64,000 bases of DNA from Mesorhizobium sp. WSM3860 (GTDB taxonomy: Bacteria > Pseudomonadota > Alphaproteobacteria > Rhizobiales > Rhizobiaceae), in contig NZ_NSGF01000012.1 of the NCBI RefSeq assembly GCF_002294995.1, forward strand, positions 1 through 64,000, read 5' to 3'. The position numbers and the translations under genes were made by a program. Positions 33,941 through 43,098 of the stretch are shown here, in pieces. Numbering within the stretch: position 1 is the stretch's first letter; the number at the start of each line of letters is the position of its first letter. The notes below the pieces were generated by a model. That model saw only the letters and a list, made by a program, of their open reading frames with translations, was not told the DNA's origin and ran no database searches.

Positions 33941-35494
33941 TCACGACACCGGCGCCGCGCCGCCCTCTTCGGTGCGCCGGGCGATGAACTCGTCGAGCGG
34001 GCCGGCGATGGCGGCAGCGGACGCGGGCGGCTGGAAATCGGAAAGAATCCGCTTCCAGATGCCGGTGGCGCGCTCCGTCGCGGTCTTGCCGCCGGATTGC
34101 GTCCAGTTGCCGAAATTCGACCAGTCGGCCACCAGCGGTTCGTAAAAGGCGGTGCGGTAGCGGGCCATGGTGTGGGCGGCCGAGAAGAAATGGCCGCCGG
34201 GCTGCACCTCGGCGATGGCGTCGAAACCAATGGCGTCGGCATCACCCGGCGTCGTGGCGCAAAGCTCGGCGACTGTCTGCAGCGCCTCGATGTCGGTGAT
34301 CAGCTTTTCGAAGGAAACGCTCAAGCCGCCTTCCAGCCAACCGGCGGCGTGGATGCAGACGGTGGCGCCAGCAAGCACCGAGCCCCATAGCGCGAACTGC
34401 GTCTCATGCGCCGCCTGCGCGTCGGAGACATTGGCGGCGCTGCCTCCGCCGGAGCGCCAAGGCAGGCCGGTGAAGCGCGCGAGCTGGCCAGCGCCCAAGG
34501 TCGCCTTGATGTGCTCCGGCGTGCCGAAGGCCGGCGCACCCGACTTCATGTCGACATTGGAGGAAAACGAGCCATAGACCACCGGAGCGCCGGGGCGCAC
34601 GATCTGGGCGAGCGTCAGCCCGGCCAGCGCCTCCGCATGCTGCAGCGTCAGCGCGCCGGCGACCGTGATCGGGGCCATGGCGCCCGCCAGGCAGAAGGGC
34701 GTGATGATCGACACCTGGCCGAACCTGGCGAAGTCGATGATGCCTTGCGCCATCGGGATGTCGAGCTGGCGCGGCGAATTGGTGTTGATGACGGTGTAGC
34801 AGTAGGCGCCGTTGCGGAATTCGTCTTCCGAGACGCCGCGCGCCAGCCGGATCATCTTAAAACTGTCCTCGACCTGCGGCGTGCCGCGGGCGAAGACGAA
34901 GGGGAACTTGTTGGACAAGGTGAGCTGCGCCCGGCCGGTGGCATAGTGGCGAAAGCGGGTGTCGACATCCTGCGGCTCGATGCAGGGGCCGAGCATATGC
35001 AGCACGTCGAAATGCTGCAGCAGCTTCATGAATTCCTCGAAGGCGGCGAGCGTGCCCGGCCGCCGGCCGCGCTCGAGATCGGTGACGTTGGGCGCGCCGG
35101 AGCCGGCAAGGAACGTCATGGACCCAAGCTCGAGCGCAAGATCGCGGGAGCGGTCGCCCCCATAGACCGGGATCGAGCGCGGCGCGGACGCCAAGCCTGC
35201 CTCGACCATGTCGCGGCCGATTCGCACCATCTGGCTGTCCTCGTCGACCAGGGCGCCGGCCTTGGCAAGAATGGCGCGCGCCTCCGGCAGCAGCACCTTG
35301 ATGCCGAGTTCTTCCAGCACGCGCAGCGCCGTGTCGTGGATCGCGGCGACCTGATCGCCGGAAAAGACCGGCTGCGGCAGGAACGGGTTTTTCAGCGAGC
35401 GGTAGTTCGGGCGGCGGCTCGACTCTGTGCCGGCCTCGCCGGTGCGTCCGCGCCGGCGTTCGCGCCTCAGATCGCGCGCGGCTTCATCAATCAT
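33941..35494 (-). CDS. MttB-like trimethylamine/quaternary-amine methyltransferase family protein
   Basis: 517 residues, MttB superfamily (TIM-barrel). The frame is read without any internal amber codon, so it is a non-pyrrolysine member like glycine betaine:corrinoid methyltransferases. It follows the dimethylglycine dehydrogenase-like gene after 12 bases, with a GGGAGGA ribosome site overlapping that gene's end, so it is translated from one operon. It probably removes a methyl from a quaternary or tertiary amine. No corrinoid protein or RamA-type activase gene is in the window, so the methyl acceptor is an open question. The C-terminal end abuts a LysR remnant. Confidence 0.88.
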   Translation of the reverse strand: MIDEAARDLRRERRRGRTGEAGTESSRRPNYRSLKNPFLPQPVFSGDQVAAIHDTALRVLEELGIKVLLPEARAILAKAGALVDEDSQMVRIGRDMVEAGLASAPRSIPVYGGDRSRDLALELGSMTFLAGSGAPNVTDLERGRRPGTLAAFEEFMKLLQHFDVLHMLGPCIEPQDVDTRFRHYATGRAQLTLSNKFPFVFARGTPQVEDSFKMIRLARGVSEDEFRNGAYCYTVINTNSPRQLDIPMAQGIIDFARFGQVSIITPFCLAGAMAPITVAGALTLQHAEALAGLTLAQIVRPGAPVVYGSFSSNVDMKSGAPAFGTPEHIKATLGAGQLARFTGLPWRSGGGSAANVSDAQAAHETQFALWGSVLAGATVCIHAAGWLEGGLSVSFEKLITDIEALQTVAELCATTPGDADAIGFDAIAEVQPGGHFFSAAHTMARYRTAFYEPLVADWSNFGNWTQSGGKTATERATGIWKRILSDFQPPASAAAIAGPLDEFIARRTEEGGAAPVS

Positions 35495-35506
35495 GCCCAG
35501 TCCTCC

Positions 35507-37915
35507 CTATTGCCGCATTGCCTCGCCCTTCGGGTCGTAAGGCGAGGCCGCGACGACGCGCGCCCGCCGTTCGACGCCGACAATGTGTACGGAAAGTTGC
35601 GTCCCCTGCCCGGCGAAATCGTCATCCAGCAACGCCAGGGCGACGCTCTTGCCCACTGTGTAGCCATAGCCGCCGGAAGTAACGAAGCCGACGCGGCGTC
35701 CCTTGTGCCAGACCGGCTCGAAACCGCTGGCGTCGGCGTCGACAGCATCGACTTCCAGGGTTACGATCCGCCGCGCGACACCCGCCTTGCGCTCCTTGAG
35801 AGCTGCTTCGCGGCCGACGAAATCGCTCTTGTCGAAGGCGATGAAGCGATCGAGCCCGGTCTGGCCGGGCGTGTAGCCTTGCGTGAACTCGCGTGACCAG
35901 ATGCCGAAACTCTTCTCCAGCCGCAGCGCGCTGAGCGCGTAGTAGCCGATCTCGGCGAGACCAAGATCTTCGCCGGCGGCAAGCAGCGTCTCGCGCAGGG
36001 TCCCATGCAAGGTGGCCGGGCAATTGATTTCGAAGCCGAGCTCGCCGGCGATTGACAGCCGGGCGACCCGGGCGCGAACCATGCCGATGTCGAACTCGGC
36101 GCAGGCCATGAACGGCAGGGTTTTGGCGGAGACGTCCTGGTGCGCGGTGCGCTCGACGATCTCCCTTGCGTTGGGTCCGGTGACAAGGAAGCCGGACATC
36201 GCGTCCGAGATGTCGCTAATCGAGACGCCTTCCGCCATGTGCGCCTCGAACCAGCGCATGTGGAATTCGCGCAGGTAATAGGAGCCCATGATCCAGTAGT
36301 CGCCGCCGCCCCAGTTGAGCACGGTAAGGTCGCCCTTCAGCCTGCCGTCATGGCCGAGCATCGGGGCAAGCTTCGCGCGCCCAGGCTTCGGCAGTTTGCA
36401 GGCGAGCAGCCGGTCGAGCCAGGCCTCGGCGCCGGGACCGGACACGGCGTAGCGCGAGAAGGCCGTGGTGTCGACGAGACCGGCGGCGCGGCGAACCTGC
36501 AGCACCTCATCGCCGACGATGTCGAAGGCGTTGGAGCGCTTCAGCGTCGTCTCCTCGCGAAAACCCATCGGCGCGAAATAGGCCGGGATTTCCAGCCCCC
36601 ATGAGGCCGTCCACTCGGCGCCGGCCGCGCTCATGCCGTCATAAGCGCCGGGCCGCTTCAGCGGCCGGCCCGCCGGCAGCCGCTCGTTGGGGAAGGTCAT
36701 GACGAAGCGCCGGGCGTAGAACTGGCGCGTGGTTTGCCTGAGATACTCGCGGTTGGCGGCGAAGGCGCCGTAGCGGGCGATGTCCATGCCGAAAATATCG
36801 GCCTGCGGCTCGCCGTAGATCATCCATTCGGCAAGCGACTTGCCGACGCCGCCACCCTGGCTGAAACCGGCCATGACGCCGCAGGCGACCCAGTAGTTCT
36901 TCAACCCACGCACCGGGCCAACCAGCGGATTGCCGTCGGGCGTGAAGGTGAAGGCGCCATTGACCCATTTGCGGATGCCCGCTTTGGCCAGGCAGGGGAA
37001 GCGCTGATAGGCCTTCGAAAGCTCAGGGCTGATGCGGTCTATGTCCTCCGGGATCAGCTCGATGCCGTAATCCCAGGGCGCGCCGTCCATGTTCCAATGT
37101 TTTGGGTCCTGCTCGTAGACGCCGAGTAGCACGCCCTTTCGCTCCTGCCGCAGATAGGAGAAGCCGTCGAGATCGACGGCGAGGCCGAGTTCCTTGTCGA
37201 GGGCAGCGACCTCCGGAATGTCCTCGGTGACGAAATAATGATGCTCCATCGGCGTCACCGGCAGATCGACGCCTGCCATGCGGCCGACCTGCTTGGCCCA
37301 CAGCCCACCGGCGTTGACGACATGCTCGGCCACGATAGTGCCCTTCTCCGTGACCACATCCCAGCCGCCGTCGGCGCGCTGCCTGAGCTCGATCACGCGG
37401 TTGCGCAGGATCACCTCGGCGCCGCGCTTCTTCGCGGCGCCTGCATAGGCGTGCGTGGTGCCGTAAGGGTCGAGATGGCCTTCGTTCGAATCAAAGAGGC
37501 CGCCCAGCACGTCGCTGACATCGACGATCGGGCAGATCTCCTTGATCTCCTCGGGCGTCACCAGGCGGGCCGTCTCGATACCGACCGACTGGAAGACCGC
37601 CCAGGCCGATTTCAGCCATTCCCAGCGCTGCGGATCGCTTGCCATGTTGACGCCGCCGGTCATGTGCAGCCCGGCATCCTGGCCGGACTCGGCCTCGATC
37701 TCGCGATAGAGCTTGATCGTGTAATCCTGCAGCGCCGCGACATTGGGATCGGCGTTAAGCGCATGGAAGCCGGCCGCTGCGTGCCAGGTCGAGCCGGCCG
37801 TCAGCTCGGCGCGCTCGATGAGCGCCACGTCGCTCCAGCCGAAGCGCGTCAGGTGATAGAGCACCGAGGCGCCGACCACGCCTCCTCCGATGACGACTGC
37901 CCGGTAATGCGATTT
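35507..37915 (-). CDS. Dimethylglycine/sarcosine dehydrogenase-like FAD enzyme with GcvT domain
   Basis: 802 residues. N-terminal FAD/DAO domain with GGGVVG (11-16) and STWHAAAG (His46, the position of covalent flavin attachment in the family). C-terminal folate-binding GcvT-type aminomethyltransferase domain from about 440. Such enzymes demethylate dimethylglycine or sarcosine and pass the one-carbon unit to tetrahydrofolate, with electrons going to ETF and ETF-QO (6874-8553). I chose the GTG at 37915 because GGGAGAGG lies just upstream and because the ATG at 37966 would overlap the operator-like repeats. First gene of the operon with mttB. Confidence 0.88.
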   Translation of the reverse strand, partial: KSHYRAVVIGGGVVGASVLYHLTRFGWSDVALIERAELTAGSTWHAAAGFHALNADPNVAALQDYTIKLYREIEAESGQDAGLHMTGGVNMASDPQRWEWLKSAWAVFQSVGIETARLVTPEEIKEICPIVDVSDVLGGLFDSNEGHLDPYGTTHAYAGAAKKRGAEVILRNRVIELRQRADGGWDVVTEKGTIVAEHVVNAGGLWAKQVGRMAGVDLPVTPMEHHYFVTEDIPEVAALDKELGLAVDLDGFSYLRQERKGVLLGVYEQDPKHWNMDGAPWDYGIELIPEDIDRISPELSKAYQRFPCLAKAGIRKWVNGAFTFTPDGNPLVGPVRGLKNYWVACGVMAGFSQGGGVGKSLAEWMIYGEPQADIFGMDIARYGAFAANREYLRQTTRQFYARRFVMTFPNERLPAGRPLKRPGAYDGMSAAGAEWTASWGLEIPAYFAPMGFREETTLKRSNAFDIVGDEVLQVRRAAGLVDTTAFSRYAVSGPGAEAWLDRLLACKLPKPGRAKLAPMLGHDGRLKGDLTVLNWGGGDYWIMGSYYLREFHMRWFEAHMAEGVSISDISDAMSGFLVTGPNAREIVERTAHQDVSAKTLPFMACAEFDIGMVRARVARLSIAGELGFEINCPATLHGTLRETLLAAGEDLGLAEIGYYALSALRLEKSFGIWSREFTQGYTPGQTGLDRFIAFDKSDFVGREAALKERKAGVARRIVTLEVDAVDADASGFEPVWHKGRRVGFVTSGGYGYTVGKSVALALLDDDFAGQGTQLSVHIVGVERRARVVAASPYDPKGEAMRQ

Positions 37916-37950
37916 CACGAGCCTCTCCCTCTCGTTGGAGGGCTTTACGA

Positions 37951-37987
37951 TACAGGTCCTGTACATAAGTGTCTAGACATAAGTGTC
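37951..37987. promoter_or_regulatory. Operator-like repeats between the amine operon and its TetR regulator
   Basis: A palindrome TACAGGTCCTGTA (37951-37963), two direct copies of ACATAAGTGTC (37963-37973 and 37977-37987, 14-base period), and a perfect 10-bp palindrome TGTCTAGACA (37970-37979) are packed together between the divergent start codons. This is the expected place for a TetR binding site controlling both directions. Confidence 0.6.
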
Positions 37988-38031
37988 CAGGTCGCTTGCG
38001 CGCCACTTCGCGCCATGCCTATTGTGCGGCC

Positions 38032-38670
38032 ATGATCATGACCGCTCCGCAGGCCGAACCGGTTCCCGGCAATATCAAGGTCACGCGCTCGGACTGGATC
38101 ACTCTGGCGCTTGAGACGCTGATTTCAGACGGCATCGAGAGCGTGCGCGTGCTCACCCTCGGCCAGAAGCTCGGCGTGTCGCGCTCGAGCTTCTACTGGT
38201 ATTTCAACAGCCGGCAGGATCTGCTCGATCAGTTGCTCAAGCATTGGCACGACACCAACACCACGGCGATCGTCGAGCGCGCCCGGCGCCCTGCCGAGAC
38301 CATCATCATGGGCGTGATGAACGTATTCGAATGTTGGGCCGACGAGCGCCTGTTCGACCCGAGGCTTGATTTCGCCGTGCGCGAATGGGCCAGGCGCTCG
38401 GCCGACGTGCGGCAGATGATCGACCGGGCCGACGACGAGCGCCTCAGCGCCATCCGTGACATGTACCGCCGGCACGGCTACGACGACGAGGACGCCTTTA
38501 TCCGAGCGCGTGTGCTCTACTACATGCAGATCGGCTATTACGTGCTCGACCTCAAGGAGCCGGTCGAGGCCCGTGTCAGCCATCTCGCCGCCTACCTGCG
38601 GTCCTTCACCGGCCAGGAGCCGTCCGACGCGGATGTGGCGCATTTCATGCGCTTCATCGCGGCGCGGTGA
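38032..38670 (+). CDS. TetR/AcrR-family transcriptional regulator
   Basis: 212 residues. The N-terminal helix-turn-helix spans about 40-60 (LTLGQKLGVSRSSFYWYFNS) and is followed by an all-helical effector domain. It is transcribed divergently from the dimethylglycine dehydrogenase/MttB operon, with repeats between them, so it most likely represses that operon and itself and responds to a methylated amine or a metabolite of it. The ATG at 38032 (or 38038) has no clear ribosome site, so a leaderless or short-leader transcript is possible. Confidence 0.9.
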   Translation: MIMTAPQAEPVPGNIKVTRSDWITLALETLISDGIESVRVLTLGQKLGVSRSSFYWYFNSRQDLLDQLLKHWHDTNTTAIVERARRPAETIIMGVMNVFECWADERLFDPRLDFAVREWARRSADVRQMIDRADDERLSAIRDMYRRHGYDDEDAFIRARVLYYMQIGYYVLDLKEPVEARVSHLAAYLRSFTGQEPSDADVAHFMRFIAAR

Positions 38671-38837
38671 TAACTGCCCCCGTTCACGGCCGATTGACCT
38701 CCATTCAACAAAGCTTGTGCTGTGGCTTCGCTGCCCTTGTGAGCAGTGATAAAATGGTCGAATAGTTTGGCAGGGTGTCACCTGAAACTGCCCGCATGCT
38801 GTTTTCGGGCGAAAGCGCATTGGGGCGGAAGTCTGGA

Positions 38838-40994
38838 ATGCCAAGTCCTTCGAAACCACGCAAGAGAAGAGGCCGGATCGCCTCGGCGGCTCTTGCCGTC
38901 GACGCGTGGCTCGATTCCTCGCTCTACGAGATCAGCTTCAAAGCGCGTGAATTCTGGGAGGCGGCGACCATCTTTTCCCGTCGCTTCCGCCTGCATGGCT
39001 GGCGGCGCGCCATCATCGAGGTGCTGAGCGAAGGCTTTACCATGGGAGCCGGCGGCTTCGTGGTGCTGCTCGCGCTGGCGATGCCCGCCTTCGAGATCAC
39101 CGGCGGCGATTGGCGCAACCAGGGCGATTTCGCCGTCACCTTCCTCGACCGCTACGGCAACGAGATCGGCCAGCGCGGCATCATCCAGCGTGATTCCGTG
39201 CCGGTCGACGAAATGCCGGACATCGTCATCAAGGCGGTGCTGGCGACCGAGGATCGGCGCTTCTTCGACCACTACGGCATCGACGTTCTCGGCCTGTCGC
39301 GCGCGATCTTCGAGAATGTGCGCGCCAATTCGGTGGTCCAGGGCGGCTCCAGCATCACCCAGCAGCTGGCCAAAAACCTGTTCCTGTCCAACGAGCGCAC
39401 CTTGGAGCGCAAGATCAAGGAGGCTTTCCTGTCGCTCTGGCTGGAGGCCAACCTCTCCAAGAAGGAGATCCTTCAGCTCTATCTCGACCGCGCCTATATG
39501 GGCGGCGGCACGTTCGGTATCGAGGCGGCGGCGGATTTCTATTTCGGCAAAAGCGTCAAGGACCTGAACCTCGCCGAGGCGGCAATGCTGGCCGGCCTGT
39601 TCAAGGCGCCCACCAAATACGCCCCGCACATCAACCTGCCGGCCGCCCGTGCGCGCGCCAATGTGGTGCTCTCCAACCTTGTCGACGCCGGCTTCATGAC
39701 CGAGGGCCAGGTGCTGCAGGCGCGGCTGCATCCGGCAGATGTCGTCGACCGCGGCGAGCAGAAGAGCCCCGACTATTTCCTCGACTGGGCCTTCGACGAG
39801 GTCAAGAAGATCGCCAAGCCCGGCCAACACTCGCTGGTCGCCCATACGACCTTCGACGCCAATATCCAGAAAGCGGCCGAAGAGTCGGTCGAATTCCATC
39901 TCCGCCAGTTCGGCAAGGAATACAACGTTACCGAGGGCGCGGTAGTGGTGATCGAGACGAACGGCGCGGTGCGCGCCATCGTCGGCGGCCGCGACTATGG
40001 TGCCAGCCAGTTCAACCGCGCCACCAAGGCGCTGCGGCAGACCGGGTCGTCGTTCAAGCCTTATGTCTATGCCACCGCGATGGAGCACGGCTTCACGCCG
40101 GACTCGGTGGTTTCCGGCGGCGCCGTCAGTTGGGGCAGTTGGTCGCCCCACAATTACAATGGCGGCTCGGCCGGCAACGTCACGCTGCTCACGGCAATCG
40201 CCAAGTCGATCAATACCGTGCCGGTGCGGCTCGCCAAGGACTATCTCGGTATCGGGCCGATCAAGGCGATGGCCGAATCCATGGGTGTCGAATCGCCGCT
40301 GGAATCGCACAAGACCATGGTGCTCGGCACGTCCCTCATGACGGTCATGGACCAGGCGACAGGCTACAGCGTCTTCGCGCAGAACGGCTTCGTCGGCTCC
40401 CGGCACGGCATCACACAGCTCGTCACCCGCACCGGCGACGTCGTCTATGACTGGGCCAAGGACTCGCCGCAACCGCACCGTGTGCTGTCGGAAAAAGCGC
40501 TGAAATACATGAACACCATGCTGGCCGCGGTGCCGGCGATCGGCACGGCGCGGCGCGCGCAGCTTCCCAACATCGTCGTCGCGGGCAAGACCGGCACCAC
40601 GCAGTCCTACCGAGACGCCTGGTTCGTCGGTTTCACTGGCAACTACACGGCCGCCGTCTGGCTCGGCAATGACGATTTCACGCCGACCAACAAGATGACC
40701 GGCGGCTCGCTGCCGGCGATGGTCTGGCAGCGGCTGATGGTCTATGCGCACCAGAACATCGACCTGAAGCCGATCCCTGGCCTCGATCATCCCTGGGTCG
40801 ACCCGGAGGTCGCGGCCAAGGCCGAGGAAGAGGCCAAGAAGGAGGCCGCGGATGCCGCGGCGCAGGCGGAGGCCGAGCGTCCGCCGGTGCTGTCCAGCCG
40901 CACCACGCAGACGCTGAGGGCAATGACCAAAGCCTTCCAGGCGGCGCCGGTTCTCAACGCTCCTACCCTGCCGGAGACGCTGTCGGCGCTTTGA
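38838..40994 (+). CDS. Class A penicillin-binding protein (transglycosylase/transpeptidase)
   Basis: About 718 residues, inner membrane with periplasmic enzyme domains. A 65-residue basic cytoplasmic tail precedes the helix at about 70-90. The GT51 domain has Glu138 in TEDRRFFDHYG and the QGGSSITQQLAKN motif. The transpeptidase domain has SSFK (Ser404, Lys407), SIN (457-459) and KTGTT (584-588), all intact. It polymerises and crosslinks peptidoglycan. The C-terminus is Ala/Glu-rich. A GTG at 38775 and an ATG at 38796 are possible earlier starts; I prefer 38838, preceded by GGCGGAAG. It stands alone. Confidence 0.92.
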   Translation: MPSPSKPRKRRGRIASAALAVDAWLDSSLYEISFKAREFWEAATIFSRRFRLHGWRRAIIEVLSEGFTMGAGGFVVLLALAMPAFEITGGDWRNQGDFAVTFLDRYGNEIGQRGIIQRDSVPVDEMPDIVIKAVLATEDRRFFDHYGIDVLGLSRAIFENVRANSVVQGGSSITQQLAKNLFLSNERTLERKIKEAFLSLWLEANLSKKEILQLYLDRAYMGGGTFGIEAAADFYFGKSVKDLNLAEAAMLAGLFKAPTKYAPHINLPAARARANVVLSNLVDAGFMTEGQVLQARLHPADVVDRGEQKSPDYFLDWAFDEVKKIAKPGQHSLVAHTTFDANIQKAAEESVEFHLRQFGKEYNVTEGAVVVIETNGAVRAIVGGRDYGASQFNRATKALRQTGSSFKPYVYATAMEHGFTPDSVVSGGAVSWGSWSPHNYNGGSAGNVTLLTAIAKSINTVPVRLAKDYLGIGPIKAMAESMGVESPLESHKTMVLGTSLMTVMDQATGYSVFAQNGFVGSRHGITQLVTRTGDVVYDWAKDSPQPHRVLSEKALKYMNTMLAAVPAIGTARRAQLPNIVVAGKTGTTQSYRDAWFVGFTGNYTAAVWLGNDDFTPTNKMTGGSLPAMVWQRLMVYAHQNIDLKPIPGLDHPWVDPEVAAKAEEEAKKEAADAAAQAEAERPPVLSSRTTQTLRAMTKAFQAAPVLNAPTLPETLSAL

Positions 40995-41052
40995 ACCTTC
41001 GCTCGACGCATGCGCTTGTCCCGAAACCGGTACCCGCTTTCGAGGGAAATGC

Positions 41053-42246
41053 TTAGCGGAGACTAGGCAATCTGAGCCGGGCCCATTCGCCGGGTGGGAT
41101 CTCAGCCCCGACACGGAAGTTGAACGACAAGACCCTTGTCGCATCGGCGTCGACCTCGCACCGGAAGCTGAGGCGGTACCATGTGGTTGCCGTGCTGAAG
41201 GCGGCCACCGGAGGGCTAAGAACATTGCCCACCTTCAGCGGAATGGATGGCAGCCATTTGGGAGAATAAGAGGCGCCCTGCAATTCCTCGTTCAAAACGC
41301 TGCCGCAAAGGTTGGCAACCCGCTGGCCGCGAGGCACCTCGCTCATAGGGCTTGTGGCCAGCGCATCGCCGGTAGCGCCCTGCGAATAGAGCTTTCGAAC
41401 ACCCGGGAGGCCGGAATAGATCGGCGACGCAGCAACGGCGGCGTTGGTAGAACTTGGCGCCCCGGCGCTCTTGTTTCTGGGCTTCGAGACCTTTGCAGGC
41501 CTGAACTTCAGCGCATTTGCGGGGTTGGGCTTTTGCTTTGCGGCCGGCGCCGGAAGCTCGACTTTACCGCCGCTCTTAGCATCCAGCGGCGCCGGCGCCA
41601 CGGCTGTCTGTTTTTCGGCGGTTGGCGCTCCTGCCTCTTGTTTGGCTGCCTGCTGTTTATCCGTTTCCTGGCTTGCCTGCTTCTCCTCACTTTGCGCCGG
41701 CTCGGCGTCCGTCGCGGCGGTTACCGGCTTCTCGTCAGCCGTGCTTTGATCTGCCGGTTGATCGGCATCTGCCGGCGCAGCAGATTGCTTCTGTACAGGC
41801 TTCGGCACGGCAGGCGGCTTGGTCTCGTTATCCTTTGCCGGCGACGGCGTGTTGTCCCGGTTGCCGGCTCCATCCAGGGATTTCCTGGGGCCGGTGTCCT
41901 TGTCGCCGTACTGGAAAACGGGCTTTAGCACCGCGATCGGCGGTGGCTTCGGCGGCTGCTTTTCCGGCACTGGCTTTTCAACTTTCTGCTCGGGCGGTTT
42001 TTCGACCTTCGGTTCCGGCAGCTTTTCGGCCTTGAGTTCCTTCGGCTGCGGTGCGGGCGAAGGCTTCGGTTTCGGCTGCTCGGGCGGAGGCACAAGCGCG
42101 ACATTGACCGGCTGTTCCTGATCCGGCTGTTGGGCGGGCTTGGGCAAGGTATAGACCAGAAACGCTGCGATGAGCGCATGCAGCATCAGCGATGCGGGCA
42201 AAGTCCACGCCAAATTCCGACGCCGCTCTTCGGTCTCGCCCTTCAT
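41053..42246 (-). CDS. DUF930 protein with TonB-like proline/lysine-rich spacer
   Basis: About 397 residues. One membrane helix (about 13-33, LPASLMLHALIAAFLVYTL) near the N-terminus is followed by a long spacer (roughly 45-260) rich in Pro, Lys, Glu, Ala and Gln with PKPxPxP and PEPKVEKP-like repeats, like TonB or TolA periplasm-spanning arms. The C-terminal 120 residues are the DUF930 domain (LPGVRKLYSQGATGD, then CGSVLNEELQGASYSPKWLP). Cysteines near both ends of DUF930 may form a disulfide. It may link inner and outer envelope layers; no TonB C-terminal domain is present. The start is uncertain (ATG at 42246 or 42330). Confidence 0.75.
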   Translation of the reverse strand: MKGETEERRRNLAWTLPASLMLHALIAAFLVYTLPKPAQQPDQEQPVNVALVPPPEQPKPKPSPAPQPKELKAEKLPEPKVEKPPEQKVEKPVPEKQPPKPPPIAVLKPVFQYGDKDTGPRKSLDGAGNRDNTPSPAKDNETKPPAVPKPVQKQSAAPADADQPADQSTADEKPVTAATDAEPAQSEEKQASQETDKQQAAKQEAGAPTAEKQTAVAPAPLDAKSGGKVELPAPAAKQKPNPANALKFRPAKVSKPRNKSAGAPSSTNAAVAASPIYSGLPGVRKLYSQGATGDALATSPMSEVPRGQRVANLCGSVLNEELQGASYSPKWLPSIPLKVGNVLSPPVAAFSTATTWYRLSFRCEVDADATRVLSFNFRVGAEIPPGEWARLRLPSLR

Positions 42247-42513
42247 CCCGATCGATGTGGAACGAAATGGCGGCGGCTTCAAGCACACGCATCGGATCGG
42301 CGCCTGACAAGTCAGTGATTGGATGGCCACGTGCAGGTGCGAGAATCAGGGCGCGGGTGCAGGCTCGTCTGTGACAGGCCGGTCGCTGACTCGGGAACGT
42401 TATGCTGCTTGCAGGCCGGAACCACCTGAATATCGCCACGCCCACGGCACGCCGGCTTGCCACGAGGCCCCACGCCGCGATATCCCGGGCAACCTCCTCA
42501 GTTCCGGCCTTCC

Positions 42514-43098
42514 ATGCTCAAGACCGTCTTCCTCACGCTGCTTTCGCTTGCCATCGCCATCGGCCTTGGCGGCGGCAGCGTCTGGTACGCGCTCAACGCG
42601 CAGGACGGCGTCGGCGCGATCCGCATCGGCCAATGGACAGCTTTTCCTGAAATCGGCACGGAAGGCTCCGACCCCTATTCCAAGGCGCGCGTGGCGCGTG
42701 AGGGCGTGCTGGCGCTCGGCCGGGCGGAAGGGTTGTCCTTCGTTGCCGAGCGCGACGAAGCCGGCCAGCCGCTGAAGCGGGAATGCGCCTATACGCTCGA
42801 AGGTGGCTACCCGACGGCGCGGTTCTGGACGCTTTATGCCGCCGACCAGTCGCTCGGCGTCCTCGACACCGGCAAGGCGAGACAGGCGGCGCTGCAATCC
42901 TACGAGGTGCTGCGCCGGCCGGACAATTCGGTCGTCATCTCCGTCGGCGACCGCCCTGCCCCGGGCAACTGGCTGCTGACGGCCGGCTTCGGCAAGATGT
43001 ATTTCGTGCTGACCTTCTACGACACGCCGATCGCGAGCAGCACCGGGCTTTCCGACGTGACGCTGCCGCGTATCCTAAAGGCGGGCTGCCATGCGTAG
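42514..43098 (+). CDS. DUF1214 membrane-anchored protein
   Basis: 194 residues. An N-terminal anchor or signal (MLKTVFLTLLSLAIAIGLGG) is followed by a beta-rich DUF1214 domain (ARFWTLYAADQSLG, NSVVISVGDRPAPGNWLL). DUF1214 is usually the C-terminal half of a DUF1254-DUF1214 protein; here the halves are separate genes and the DUF1254-like half follows, overlapping by 8 bases. The two products probably assemble. Function unknown. Confidence 0.82.
   Translation: MLKTVFLTLLSLAIAIGLGGGSVWYALNAQDGVGAIRIGQWTAFPEIGTEGSDPYSKARVAREGVLALGRAEGLSFVAERDEAGQPLKRECAYTLEGGYPTARFWTLYAADQSLGVLDTGKARQAALQSYEVLRRPDNSVVISVGDRPAPGNWLLTAGFGKMYFVLTFYDTPIASSTGLSDVTLPRILKAGCHA

Noticed and set aside
33941..35494. Pyrrolysine-containing MttB
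   Set aside because: The reading frame is complete without an internal amber codon, so this is a non-pyrrolysine family member.
33163..38670. Integrated genomic island around the DUF3168 and MttB genes
   Set aside because: No integrase, tRNA end, direct-repeat attachment site or clear shift in base composition; only a LysR remnant marks a rearrangement.
38778..41225. Long open frame (about 815 codons) on the minus strand
   Set aside because: It lies opposite the penicillin-binding protein gene, whose catalytic motifs are intact; the antisense product is Arg/His/Asp-rich without any domain. This is a G+C-driven shadow.
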